From: UBA4742 sp963734965 | GTDB taxonomy: Bacteria > Actinomycetota > Acidimicrobiia > Acidimicrobiales > Acidimicrobilacustridaceae | Length of the DNA: 64,000 nucleotides | Direction: 5' to 3' | NCBI GenBank assembly: GCA_963734965.1 | Contig: CAVTJK010000004.1 | Location: 2,294,001-2,358,000, forward strand | In this document: piece by piece, positions 38,062-46,597 of the stretch | Position numbering within the stretch: position 1 is the stretch's first letter | Layout of the letters: each line of letters opens with the position of its first letter | The notes under the pieces: generated by a model | Databases searched by the model: none | What the model saw: only the letters and a program-made list of their open reading frames with translations | Told to the model about the DNA's origin: nothing | Made by a program: the position numbers and the translations under genes

Positions 38062-38442
38062 GTGGCCAATCGACCGAATCGTCCCGAGAAGCACCGCGTC
38101 GAAGGCGGCGGCCGCACCACGCCCAAGGGCGGGGGGACCAAGGCCGGCGCCGACAAGGATTCGGCGGGCAAGGATTCCTCGTCCAAGCCCACCGCGCCCA
38201 AGCGATCCAAGCGCACCACGTCGCCCGACCAGTCGACGCGCTATACGCCGCCGGTGCCGAGCTATCAAAAGGTCAGCGGCCCCTGGGTGCCGGCCCTCAT
38301 GTTCACGTTCTGGGGTCTCGGCATTGCCATGATCCTCTTCAACTATTTCCAGATCTTGCCCGGCGGCGTGAGCAATTGGTACGTGTTCGGGGGGCTGGGC
38401 CTGATCCTGGCCGGCATCGTCACCGCCACCCAATACCGGTGA
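38062..38442 (+). CDS. crgA: CrgA cell-division protein
   Basis: A 126-residue protein with a long basic Lys/Ser/Gly-rich cytoplasmic region and two membrane helices near the C-terminus (WVPALMFTFWGLGIAMILFN and WYVFGGLGLILAGIVTATQ), ending QYR. The sequence PVPSYQKVSGPWVPALM is the family signature just before the first helix. CrgA recruits septum proteins, including FtsZ and PBPs, in actinobacteria. The position beside pabA and pknB is the same as in mycobacteria. The GTG at 38062 lacks a Shine-Dalgarno sequence but has TAGATT eight bases upstream, so it is probably leaderless. Confidence 0.93.
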   Translation: MANRPNRPEKHRVEGGGRTTPKGGGTKAGADKDSAGKDSSSKPTAPKRSKRTTSPDQSTRYTPPVPSYQKVSGPWVPALMFTFWGLGIAMILFNYFQILPGGVSNWYVFGGLGLILAGIVTATQYR

Positions 38443-38657
38443 GGCGGGGGCGCCCGGGAGCTCGACCTCGGCTTTCGGGGCCGAATCGGCCGTCGTCGGT
38501 GACGAATGTTGCCGCGGGAAGACAGGCGCAAGAACGGTCCGTGACGGTGAGGTAACACTCCCCAGCCCTCTCCACATGCTGTGGACATGTACGGGCTCGG
38601 AACGGGCCGACTGGGACACGAATGGGTCGCCGGCGTGGGTACGAGATCGGAGGTCGG

Positions 38658-39650
38658 GTGGCCAGCACGACACGAGAAAAGGCCCGCCATCTGAGGCGAG
38701 AGCTGAACCGTCGACTGCGCTTCGCCTACCTCGATCACGTGCTCTCGCCTCGGGCCCGCCGGGCCCAGGCCGCCTATGACCCGGATCGCACGGTCAACGT
38801 GCTCGGGAGCCGCCGGGGCGGCACCACCTGGCTGCACGAGCTGATGACCGCCAGCGACGGGGTCTGCCCGATCTTCGAGCCGCTCTATGACCGCCGCTGG
38901 CGCCGCCACGTGGGCCTCGGCCAGATCCCGGTGCTCGAGCCCGATGAGCCCGATCCGGTGCTCGAGCGCTACCTCGACCAGGTCGCCCGGGGTTGGCGAG
39001 TCGGCCCTCGAGGGATGCGACTGGCCACGACCGCTGAGCTGCTACATGCTGATCGCTTCGTAGTCAAGCATGTGCGACTCAACCTGTGTGCCGGCTGGCT
39101 CGTCGAGCACTTCCCGGCGCAGCGCATGGTCATCCTGGTCCGCCACCCGTGCGCCGTGGTCGAGTCCATGGCCCGGGTCGACTGGGGCCCGCGGAGCGTC
39201 CGCGAGGCGTTGGCCGAGCTGCCGCCGGCCGAGCAGGACCTGGTGACCGAGGCCATGGGCGATCGGACCTCGGTGGCGTCGGTCTCGGCGGCGATCTGGG
39301 CGACCGAGGTCGGGGCCCTGTTGCGCCAGACCCGGCCCGAGACCGCTCAGCTCATCTCCTACGAGGCGCTGGTCGCCGATCCGGCCGGGGTCCTGGGCCC
39401 GGTGCTCGAGGCCATCGGGCTGGCCAGGGGCCCGCACCTGCTCGAACGATCCGGCCAGCCGTCGCGGTCGACCCACGAGGATTCAGCGATCCACGCCCAG
39501 GGCGACCCGGCCCGGGCCTGGGTCGACCGGCTGAGCCGGGCCGACCGCGACGAGGTGCTCGGCGTCGTCGCCGACGCCGGGATCACCGCCTACGGCCCCG
39601 ACCCCCGACCCGACGAAGCCGCCCTCAGGGAGCTCCACGCCTCCGCCTAG
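38658..39650 (+). CDS. Sulfotransferase-family protein
   Basis: A 330-residue cytoplasmic sulfotransferase that uses PAPS. The 5'-phosphosulfate loop is NVLGSRRGGTTWLHELM, the 3'-phosphate-binding part is MVILVRHPCAVVESMARVDWG, and the C-terminal QLISYEALVADPAGVL matches the family. The GTG at 38658 has GGAGG four bases upstream and is preferred over an ATG at 38622. Acceptors in actinobacteria are glycolipids or sugars. The gene stands alone, 215 bp after crgA. I see no gene or clear element in 38443-38657. A repeat block with hairpins lies behind its stop codon. Confidence 0.78.
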   Translation: MASTTREKARHLRRELNRRLRFAYLDHVLSPRARRAQAAYDPDRTVNVLGSRRGGTTWLHELMTASDGVCPIFEPLYDRRWRRHVGLGQIPVLEPDEPDPVLERYLDQVARGWRVGPRGMRLATTAELLHADRFVVKHVRLNLCAGWLVEHFPAQRMVILVRHPCAVVESMARVDWGPRSVREALAELPPAEQDLVTEAMGDRTSVASVSAAIWATEVGALLRQTRPETAQLISYEALVADPAGVLGPVLEAIGLARGPHLLERSGQPSRSTHEDSAIHAQGDPARAWVDRLSRADRDEVLGVVADAGITAYGPDPRPDEAALRELHASA

Positions 39651-39880
39651 TCGATCGTCGGACGCGGCGGCGCGTAGCAGAGCCGCTCGATGGGGTGAGA
39701 GCAGGATGCCGAAGGCGGCCCGCTGGATTGTCAGCGGGCCTAGCGGCGCTGCCGCTCGAGTGGACGGATGCCGAAGGCGGCGTGTAGCGCAGCGGCGCTG
39801 CCGCTCGACCGGTGTGAGCCGGATGCCGAAGGCGGCCCGCTGGTCTACCAGCGGACCCAGCGAGTCGGCCTAGTCGATCG
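39645..39880. repeat. Repeat block: three-fold GGATGCCGAAGGCGGC motif with hairpins, flanked by 13-bp direct repeats
   Basis: The 16-mer GGATGCCGAAGGCGGC occurs at 39704, 39766 and 39821, and GCGCTGCCGCTCGA-type segments occur between copies. Two hairpins are present: arms GGCCCGCTG (39717-39725) and CAGCGGGCC (39732-39740), and arms CCGCTGG/CCAGCGG (39837-39854). The block is bounded by the 13-mer GCCTAGTCGATCG at 39645-39657 and 39868-39880. Each flanking copy contains the stop codon of the adjacent convergent gene. The non-coding part is about 220 bp. Confidence 0.7.
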
Positions 39881-40190
39881 GTGCGACGAGGTCCATGTCT
39901 TCCTGGCAGTGGCGGGGGGCCTCGGGTTCCTCGTCGTTGGCCGCCGTCATGCGCACCTCGGTGCCGCAGATGCTGCAGCGATAGGTCAGGCGCACGCGCC
40001 GCAGCTCGCCTCGGGGCGGCGGTTCCGGGATGGGCCGGGCCAGCCCGCCCAGCATGGTCACGCCCACGAGCAGGATGACGTAGGCGGCCAGGCTGGCCAC
40101 GATCACGGCGAAGACCGAACGGTGGGTCGCCAGGCCCAGCCCGAAGATCACCAGGGCCACGACCAGCAGGACCGGGTGCTTGCGGATCAC
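39870..40190 (-). CDS. Small two-helix membrane protein with zinc ribbon
   Basis: A 106-residue protein: two membrane helices in the first 50 residues (LLVVALVIFGLGLATH and AVIVASLAAYVILLVGVTML), then a basic linker and a cytoplasmic Cys-rich domain. The cysteines are in YRCSICGTEV and a third is in HCQED, so the zinc site is C-x-x-C plus a His/Cys pair. I recognise it as a common but unnamed actinobacterial type with no known function. It is convergent with the sulfotransferase gene. Confidence 0.6.
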   Translation of the reverse strand: MIRKHPVLLVVALVIFGLGLATHRSVFAVIVASLAAYVILLVGVTMLGGLARPIPEPPPRGELRRVRLTYRCSICGTEVRMTAANDEEPEAPRHCQEDMDLVAPID

Positions 40191-40246
40191 CCTTCAGTTC
40201 TACCGTGCCGACCGCGTGGTCAGCCGGTCACCCTCGACGAGCCCGC

Positions 40247-40296
40247 CATCGAAGCGGCAGACCACCACCTGACAGGTGGTCGTCGGCCGCCGCGAG
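40247..40296. repeat. REP-like palindrome, family A copy 6 (diverged)
   Basis: A degenerate 50-bp copy: CATCGAAGCGGCAGA on the left and GGCCGCCGCGAG on the right, with a strong inner hairpin ACCACCT-GAC-AGGTGGT. It lies 11 bases beyond the stop of the thiolase gene (minus strand), so a terminator role is plausible. Confidence 0.6.
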
Positions 40297-40307
40297 GGGG
40301 GTCGAGA

Positions 40308-41498
40308 TCAGCCCAGGCGCTCGATGATGGTGGCGTTGGCCAGGCCGCCGCCCTCACACATCGTCTGGAGGCCGTAGCGGCCGCCGGTGCGCTCGAGCTC
40401 GTTCAGCAGCGTGCCCATGAGCTTGGCGCCCGAGCAGCCGAGCGGGTGACCCAGGGCGATGGCCCCACCGTTCACGTTCACGCGGTCCATGTTCGGGTGG
40501 AGCTCCTTCTCCCACGCCAGCACGACTGATGCGAAGGCCTCGTTGATCTCGAACAGGTCGATGTCGTCGATCGACAGACCCGAGCGCTCGAGCGCCTTGT
40601 GGGTGGCGGGGATCGGTCCGGTCAGCATCGTGATCGGATCGACCCCGGCCAGGGCGAAGGTGTGGAACCGCGCCCGCGGCGTGAGGCCGAGCTCCTTGGC
40701 CTTCTCTTCGCTCATGATGAGCACGGCGGCGGCGCCGTCGGTGATCTGCGACGAGTTCCCGGCCGTGACCTTGCCGTCGGGCTTGAAGGCCGGCTTCAGG
40801 TTGGCCAGCGTCTCGACCGTCGTGCCGGGGCGGATGCCCTCGTCCTTGGTCACGATCTCGTCGGTGGCGATGAGCTCGCCGGTCTCCTTGTCCCGGGGCA
40901 TGGCCTTGACCGGGATGATCTCGTTGTCGAAGCGACCTTCCTCGGTGGCCTGCAGCGCCAGTTGCTGGCTGCGGGCGCCGAAGGCGTCGAGCTCCTCGCG
41001 GGAGAGGTTCCACTTGTCGGCGATGAGCTCGGCCGAGATGCCCTGGGGGACGAGTCCGCCCTGGCCCTCGTAGCGAGCGATCACCCCGGGGCCGAACGGG
41101 AAGCTGCCGGGCGTGACCGACGCGCCCATGGGCGTGGTCGACATCACCTCGATGCCGGCGGCGACGGCGATGTCGTAGGCGCCGGCGATGACGCCCTGGG
41201 CCGCGAAGTGGGCCGACTGCTGCGACGAGCCGCACTGGCGATCGACGCTCGTCGAGGGCACCGACTCGGGGAACCCGGCGGCCAGCACAGCGTTGCGCCC
41301 GATGTTGAGGGCCTGCGAGCCGACCTGCATCACACAACCCATGATCACGTCGTCGATCAGCGCGGGATCGAGATCGTTGCGCTCGACCAGCGCCTTGAGG
41401 GTCTCGGCGGCCAGATCGGCCGGGTGCCAACCCGAGAGCTTGCCGTTGCGCTTGCCGCCGGCGGTGCGGACGGCGTCGACGATCACTGCGGTGGCCAT
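40308..41498 (-). CDS. Acetyl-CoA acetyltransferase (thiolase)
   Basis: A 396-residue thiolase. Catalytic residues: the nucleophilic cysteine in SVDRQCGSSQQSAHFAAQG; NEAFASVVLAWEKEL; NGGAIALGHPLGCSGAKLMG with the histidine; and the second cysteine in QTMCEGGGLANATI. In the degradative direction it cleaves 3-ketoacyl-CoA. The sequence around the cysteine resembles the FadA5/steroid-CoA thiolase group, though I cannot be sure. The ATG at 41498 is followed by ATAVIVDAVRTAGGK, the standard family start. It is divergent from the acyl-CoA synthetase gene, with a shared 196-bp intergenic region. Confidence 0.93.
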   Translation of the reverse strand: MATAVIVDAVRTAGGKRNGKLSGWHPADLAAETLKALVERNDLDPALIDDVIMGCVMQVGSQALNIGRNAVLAAGFPESVPSTSVDRQCGSSQQSAHFAAQGVIAGAYDIAVAAGIEVMSTTPMGASVTPGSFPFGPGVIARYEGQGGLVPQGISAELIADKWNLSREELDAFGARSQQLALQATEEGRFDNEIIPVKAMPRDKETGELIATDEIVTKDEGIRPGTTVETLANLKPAFKPDGKVTAGNSSQITDGAAAVLIMSEEKAKELGLTPRARFHTFALAGVDPITMLTGPIPATHKALERSGLSIDDIDLFEINEAFASVVLAWEKELHPNMDRVNVNGGAIALGHPLGCSGAKLMGTLLNELERTGGRYGLQTMCEGGGLANATIIERLG

Positions 41499-41694
41499 GG
41501 TGGGTCCTCTCGTGGAGCTGCGGACGACCCTCGGGCCAGAGGTGCCCGGGCCGCAGCCGTGCGGGGTTGGTGGATCGTGGGACGGACGTGAGGCTATCGC
41601 CTCGAGTCAGAAACTAGACCGAACGGTCAAGTCGCATCCGAGTGTGCCCGTCGTCGGCGGCTCGGTCAACCTGGTCATGCGCTAGAAATGGCTC

Positions 41695-43491
41695 ATGGGG
41701 CGCGACGAGATCGCCGAGGTCGTCGGCGAGCAGACGGTTCCGGCGGCCTTCCTCGTCACGGCCCGAGCCGAGAGCACCCGACCGGCGCTGCGCTGGCAGG
41801 ACGGAGCCGGCTGGCGCTCGTGGACCTTCGACGACTACGCCGACCGCGTGGCGCGGACGGTGTCGGGCTTGCGGGCGCTGGGCCTGAGCGCTGGGGATCG
41901 CATCGTCCTGATGATGCGCAACATCCCCGAGTTCCACGTGCTCGACATGGCCGCCTCGTTCTGCGGGGCGACCGCCATCTCGATCTACAACTCGTCGTCG
42001 CCCGAACAGGTCCGCTACGTGTGCGCCCACTCGGGCGCACGGGTCGCCGTCGTCGAAGACGTCGGCTTCCTCGAGCGCTTCGCCAAGGTGCGATCCGCGC
42101 TGCCCGACCTCGAGACGATAGGGATCCTGCGCGACCCCGATGGCGCCGCCCCCGAGGAGGTGTTCCACGTCGACGGTCTGATGGCGGCCGAGCCGGCCGA
42201 TCTCGACGCCGTGGCGGCAACGTGTCGACCCGACGACCTGGCGACGGTCATCTACACGTCGGGGACCACCGGTCCGCCCAAGGGCGTGATGATCAGCCAC
42301 CGCAACGTCGCATGGACGGTCGAGAGCCTGCGCCGTTGCCTCGAGCTGGATCGGTACGCGGGAAAGCGCCTCGTGTCGTACCTCCCCATGGCCCACATCG
42401 CGGAGCGCATCACGAGCCACTACCAGCAGGCCTTTCTGGGCTACGAGGTGACGACGTGCCCGGACCCGGGACAGATCGCGATGTTCCTGAGAGAGGTCCG
42501 TCCGAACGTCGTCTTCGGCGTGCCGCGCGTGTGGGAGAAGATCCAAGCCGGCGTCCTCGCATCGATGGCCGCCGACCCCGACCGGGCCGCCGGATTCGCC
42601 CAGGCGGTGGCCATGGCCGAACCGATCGTCGAGGCGCTCGACTGGGGGCACGGCACACCGGACCTGCAGACCAAGTGGGCCCAGCTCGACACCGCGGCGT
42701 TTGCTGGTGTCCGCCAGGCCATCGGCCTCGACGAGTGCGAGGTCGCGATCAGCGGGGCGGCTCCCATCCCGGCCGCGGTCTTGCGCTGGTACCGGGCCGT
42801 CGGCGTTCCCCTGTCCGAGATCTACGGGATGTCCGAGTGCAGCGGACCGATGACGTGGGCACCCCGACGCGTCAAGGCGGGCACCGTCGGGCCGGCCATC
42901 CCTGGCTGTGAGGTGCGCCTCGACGACGACGGCGAGGTCATGTGCCGCGGCGGCAACGTCTTCGGGGGCTATCTCGATGCTCCGGACAAGACGGCCGAGG
43001 CCCTCGACGACGGCTGGCTCCGATCGGGCGACATCGGTGAGTTCGACGACGACGACTACCTGCGCATCGTCGACCGCAAGAAGGAGCTGATCATCACGGC
43101 CGGCGGCAAGAACGTGAGCCCGGCCAACCTCGAGGCTGCGCTCAAGACCATGCCGTTGGTCGGTCAGGCCATGGCTGTCGGCGACGGGCGTCCGTTCGTG
43201 GCCGCCCTCGTCGTGCTCGATCCCGAGCTGGCGCCGGCGTGGGCCCACCAGCGCGGCCTCGAGGCCACATCGCTGGCGGCGCTGGCCTCGGACCCCATCG
43301 TGATCGCCGAGGTCGAGGCCGGCCTCGAGCCGGCCATGGCTCCGTTCAACAACGCCGAGCGGGTCAAGAAGGTCAAGGTCTTGGGCGAGGAGTGGCTGCC
43401 TGACAGCGACGTGCTCACGCCGACCTCGAAGCTCAAGCGCCGCGGCGTCCTGGCTCGCTACCCCGACGAGATCGACGCCCTCTACGCCTGA
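41695..43491 (+). CDS. Long-chain fatty-acid-CoA ligase (FadD15-like)
   Basis: A 598-residue AMP-forming acyl-CoA synthetase. Signature A3 is VIYTSGTTGPPKGVMIS (from residue 186); then SYLPMAHIAERITSHYQ; the adenine-binding ISGAAPIP; EIYGMSECSGPMTW; the D-W/R-G-D-x-G motif LRSGDIGEFDDDDYLRIVDR; and the final lysine region KELIITAGGKNVSPANLE. It activates fatty acids with ATP and CoA. The architecture with the long C-terminal domain is that of FadD15-type enzymes. A TAGAAA box six bases before the ATG suggests a leaderless transcript. It pairs with the divergent thiolase in fatty-acid metabolism. Confidence 0.92.
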   Translation: MGRDEIAEVVGEQTVPAAFLVTARAESTRPALRWQDGAGWRSWTFDDYADRVARTVSGLRALGLSAGDRIVLMMRNIPEFHVLDMAASFCGATAISIYNSSSPEQVRYVCAHSGARVAVVEDVGFLERFAKVRSALPDLETIGILRDPDGAAPEEVFHVDGLMAAEPADLDAVAATCRPDDLATVIYTSGTTGPPKGVMISHRNVAWTVESLRRCLELDRYAGKRLVSYLPMAHIAERITSHYQQAFLGYEVTTCPDPGQIAMFLREVRPNVVFGVPRVWEKIQAGVLASMAADPDRAAGFAQAVAMAEPIVEALDWGHGTPDLQTKWAQLDTAAFAGVRQAIGLDECEVAISGAAPIPAAVLRWYRAVGVPLSEIYGMSECSGPMTWAPRRVKAGTVGPAIPGCEVRLDDDGEVMCRGGNVFGGYLDAPDKTAEALDDGWLRSGDIGEFDDDDYLRIVDRKKELIITAGGKNVSPANLEAALKTMPLVGQAMAVGDGRPFVAALVVLDPELAPAWAHQRGLEATSLAALASDPIVIAEVEAGLEPAMAPFNNAERVKKVKVLGEEWLPDSDVLTPTSKLKRRGVLARYPDEIDALYA

Positions 43492-43509
43492 CGGTCGGCC
43501 CCCCAAGTC

Positions 43510-43561
43510 CGAACCTGTGCCGTGAGATGCGTCCTGGGGCGCGCGATACGGCACAGGTTCG
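43510..43561 (+). terminator. Palindrome, family B copy 1 (terminator-like)
   Basis: Perfect 14-bp arms CGAACCTGTGCCGT (43510-43523) and ACGGCACAGGTTCG (43548-43561) with a 24-nt loop, 19 bases after the stop of the acyl-CoA ligase. The second copy at 60640-60683 shares the arm core CCTGTGCCGT and sits 20 bases after another stop codon. Confidence 0.55.
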
Positions 43562-43591
43562 GTTGGCGGGGGCTGGGTTAGGTTGAGCGGC

Positions 43592-44500
43592 GTGGCCTTC
43601 TCGTATGACCGAGCGGCGGCCGATGTCACCGTGCCGGACGGCTCGCCCTTGGAGGTGGCGCTCGGTCGGACGACGGACCTCGGCATCGTCGCTCATCAGG
43701 ACGACCTCGAGTTCATGGCGCTGGCCGCCATCGGCGCGTGCCTCGACGATCCCGACCGCTGGTTCACAGGTGTCACCTGCACCGACGGTGCCGGCAGCGC
43801 CCGTAGCGGCGAGTACGCGTCGTACACCGACGCCGCGATGGTCGAGGCGCGGCGCGCCGAGCAGCGGGCGGCGGCCGAGATCGGCGGTTACAGCGCCGTG
43901 CTCCAGCTCGGGCACCCGAGCCCGTCGATCCGAGCCGACGGCCACGGCCGGCTGGTCGTCGAGCTGGCCGAGATCCTGGTGGCGGCCCGTCCGGTGAACG
44001 TGTACACCCACAACCTGGCCGATAAGCACCCGACCCACGTCGCCGTCGGCGCGGCGACGATCGAGGCGGTCCGGCGGCTCCCGACCGACCAGCGACCGTG
44101 GAAGCTGATCGGGATCGAGGGGTGGCGCGGCCTCGACTGGCTGGGTGACGACGAGAAGGTACTGCTCGACGTGTCCGACCGCAGCGAGCTCGCACAGCGG
44201 CTCTCGGCCGTGTTCGCCAGCCAGATCGCCGGGGGCAAGCGCTACGACCTGGCTGAACACGGGCGCCGCCAGGCCAACGCCACGCTGCTGGCGCCTCGCA
44301 TGGTCGACGAGGCCACCCAGGTCAGCTTCGCCATCGACCTGACCGCCCTCGTGCACAACGAGGGCCTCGATCCGGTGACCTACATGACCGCCGCCATCGA
44401 CCGGTTCCGTGACGACGTGGTGTCGTCCCTCCGCCGCTACTTCCCCGGCGTGTCCGGTGACGCGGGTGGATCCGTGCCGGGCGGCGGCGACCTGACCTGA
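43592..44500 (+). CDS. PIG-L (LmbE)-family deacetylase-like protein
   Basis: A 302-residue protein of the zinc-dependent PIG-L/LmbE fold. The usual AHPDD-E zinc motif appears as GIVAHQDDLEFMAL, with Gln in place of Pro. The second zinc site is in YTHNLADKHPTHVAVGAATI, with H-P-T-H-V matching the family's H-x-D/T-H. Known relatives deacetylate N-acetylglucosaminyl lipids or mycothiol precursors. The substrate here is open. The GTG at 43592 has TAGGTT seven bases upstream (leaderless start); a TTG at 43583 is the alternative. The C-terminal 60 residues contain SLRRYFPG and a Gly/Ser tail. Confidence 0.78.
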   Translation: MAFSYDRAAADVTVPDGSPLEVALGRTTDLGIVAHQDDLEFMALAAIGACLDDPDRWFTGVTCTDGAGSARSGEYASYTDAAMVEARRAEQRAAAEIGGYSAVLQLGHPSPSIRADGHGRLVVELAEILVAARPVNVYTHNLADKHPTHVAVGAATIEAVRRLPTDQRPWKLIGIEGWRGLDWLGDDEKVLLDVSDRSELAQRLSAVFASQIAGGKRYDLAEHGRRQANATLLAPRMVDEATQVSFAIDLTALVHNEGLDPVTYMTAAIDRFRDDVVSSLRRYFPGVSGDAGGSVPGGGDLT

Positions 44501-44560
44501 CGCCAGCCGTCCGTGGCCGACAGGTCTTTGGTGAAAGGCGGGGTGGCCTCGGCCCGCGAA

Positions 44561-44582
44561 TTACTTAGCATGGCTTACTAAT
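44561..44582. promoter_or_regulatory. AT-rich inverted repeat at the MFS start (MarR-type operator candidate)
   Basis: TTACTTAGC and GCTTACTAA form an imperfect inverted repeat (7 of 9 positions pair) with a two-base centre, directly abutting the ATG at 44581. It stands out as AT-rich in very GC-rich DNA. The element contains TAGCAT, a possible -10 box. A repressor bound here would cover both promoter and start codon. Confidence 0.4.
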
Positions 44583-45894
44583 GTTCGGGAAGTACAGCCC
44601 CACGCTGGCGGCGCGCCAGTCGTTCCGGTCCTTGCGCAACCGCAACTACCGGCTGTTCTTCATCGGTCAGCTGATCTCGAACACCGGCAACTGGCTCACG
44701 CTGGTGGCCCTCACCTTGATGGTGCTGAACCTCACCGACAGCGGCTTGGCCATCGGGTTGCTCACGGCGTGCCAGTTCGGACCCATCCTCGTGCTGTCCC
44801 CGTTCGCCGGGCTCGTCGCCGACCGCATGGACAAGCGACGCCTGCTGACGATCACCCAGGTGCTCGAGATGGTGCAGTCGTTCGTGCTGGCCGCCCTGGC
44901 CTTCCAGCCCCATCCACCTCTGGGCGCCCTGTACGCAGTGGCGGCGGCCGGCGGAGTCCTGCTGGCCTTCGACAACCCGGTGCGTCGGTCGTTCGTGAGC
45001 GAGATGGTCCGCAAGGAGGACGTGCCCAACGCGGTGACGCTCTACAGCGCGCTGGTGGCGACCTCGCGCATCTTCGGTCCGGCTCTGGCCGGTGCGCTGG
45101 TCGTGACCGTCGGGTACGGCTGGGCCTTCACCCTCGACGGCATCTCCTATGTCACCGTGCTGATCGCCATCGCCATGATGCGGCGCGCCGAGTTGCGTCC
45201 GGCTGACGTCGCGCCCCGCGCCAAGCACCAGGTTCGCGACGGCCTGCGCTACGTGCGTCAAGTGCCAGAGCTTCGGATCTCGTTCGTGATGCTGGGCGTG
45301 ATCGGGGTGCTGAGCTACAACTTCTCGGTCACGTTCCCGTTGCTCGTCACGCGCGCCCTGCACGGCAATGACACGACCTACACGTTCGTCTACTCGGCCT
45401 TCAGCGTCGGATCGCTGATCGGAGCGCTCGTGGTTGCCCATCGCAACCGCGTCCGGTTCCGCATGATCGTCTTCGGCGCCGCGGCACTGGGTCTGGCCAT
45501 GGCCGCGCTGAGCGTCGTGCCCTCCGCGCTCGCCGCCTTCCCCGTGGCCATCCTGCTCGGGGTGGCGAGCATCGCCTACATGACGGCGACGACGGCCATC
45601 GTGCAGATCATCGCCCGTCCGAACATGCACGGACGGGTGCTGGCCCTGCAGACCGTCTTGCTGATCGGGACCACACCGATCGGCGGTCCCCTGCTCGGCG
45701 CCATGGCCGACGCCTGGGGCGCGCGGGTGCCCGTGGCTGTCGGCGCCGTCGGGGCCCTCGGGACCGCCGCCTACGGATGGTGGGCCAGCCGATCAATCCG
45801 GCGCCGCGACTCCGACGAGGCGCTCCCGTCAGGAGAGCTGGCCCAGGTGCTCGACGAACCTTTGACCGCCGAGACGCCGGCGGCTTTGACCTGA
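44581..45894 (+). CDS. MFS transporter, EntS/MFS-3 type exporter
   Basis: A 437-residue transporter with 12 membrane helices. The start (RSLRNRNYRLFFIGQLISNT) and the loop FAGLVADRMDKRRLLTITQV with the Asp-Arg MFS motif are those of the enterobactin-exporter-like subgroup. LLAFDNPVRRSFVSEMV, and the cytoplasmic segment HQVRDGLRYVRQVPELR between helices 6 and 7, are also typical. These transporters export siderophores or drugs. No siderophore gene is in the window, so the substrate is open. There is no Shine-Dalgarno sequence; an AT-rich inverted repeat directly precedes the ATG. Confidence 0.85.
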   Translation: MFGKYSPTLAARQSFRSLRNRNYRLFFIGQLISNTGNWLTLVALTLMVLNLTDSGLAIGLLTACQFGPILVLSPFAGLVADRMDKRRLLTITQVLEMVQSFVLAALAFQPHPPLGALYAVAAAGGVLLAFDNPVRRSFVSEMVRKEDVPNAVTLYSALVATSRIFGPALAGALVVTVGYGWAFTLDGISYVTVLIAIAMMRRAELRPADVAPRAKHQVRDGLRYVRQVPELRISFVMLGVIGVLSYNFSVTFPLLVTRALHGNDTTYTFVYSAFSVGSLIGALVVAHRNRVRFRMIVFGAAALGLAMAALSVVPSALAAFPVAILLGVASIAYMTATTAIVQIIARPNMHGRVLALQTVLLIGTTPIGGPLLGAMADAWGARVPVAVGAVGALGTAAYGWWASRSIRRRDSDEALPSGELAQVLDEPLTAETPAALT

Positions 45895-45951
45895 GTCGTC
45901 GTCGCGGCCCGGCAGGGGGAGCGAGGCCACGAGCGGGAGTGCGAGCGAGGA

Positions 45952-46597
45952 TCAGCTGGCGGTGTTCCAGCGGCGCACGGTCGGGTACTCGTGCTCCCAA
46001 CCGAGGATCGACAGCTTGGCCGTGTCGAGCGCGAAGCATCGCCCATCCGCCGGTTCGAGGTCGCACCACCGCGCCGCCAGCACGCGGCAGGATGTGGCCG
46101 TGGGCGAACACGGCGGCATCGCCCTCGACTTCACGCACCTGGGCGATCACCCGATCGGCGCGGTCGGCGACCTGGGCGATCGTCTCGCCGCCGGGACAAT
46201 CACCCGTCCAGATCGTCCAGCCGGGCTGGCGTTCGCGGATCTCCGCGATCGTGAGCCCTTCGTAGTCGCCGTAGTCCCACTCGGCCAGGTCGTCGGTGAC
46301 CTGCGCCACTCCGGCATAGCCCGCCAACCGGCAGGTCTCGACCGCCCGGGCCCGCGGACTCACCAGCACCAGATCGAACGGGCGCCCGGCCAACATCGCG
46401 CCGAGCTTCATCGCCTCGGCTTCGCCATCGGCCGTCAGGGGCAGGTCCGTGCGACCAGTGTGGCGGCCGGTGGCGCTCCACTCGGTCGCGCCGTGCCTCA
46501 GCACCGACAGCTCATGGCGGCCGTCGGATCCGCCGTGGGTCCGAGCGGCCCAGCGCCGCGGCTCAACCAACGGGTTCCTCCGGCCAGCGGCCGACAT
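45952..46597 (-). CDS. Histidine-phosphatase-superfamily (phosphoglycerate-mutase-like) protein (one frame break)
   Basis: A phosphatase of about 190 residues. Its catalytic motif LRHGATEWSATGRHTGRTDLPLT contains the phospho-histidine. SPRARAVETCRLAG, DLAEWDYGDYEGLT (the acid/base glutamate) and VFAHGHILR with the second histidine follow. One C too many near 46083 (CTGCCGCGTG) splits off the C-terminus VLAARWCDLEPADGRCFALD to RRWNTAS. The start is uncertain: the only in-frame ATG (46597) lies inside the zwf end, a GTG at 46504 starts directly at the catalytic strand, and an ATG at 46515 would fit best if another base is wrong. It is probably co-transcribed with zwf. Substrate unknown. Confidence 0.72.

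Noticed and set aside
39768..40529. An ORF encoding repeats of KAACSAAALPL inside the repeat block
   Set aside because: Its translation comes only from the tandem DNA repeat and runs antisense to a real zinc-ribbon gene.
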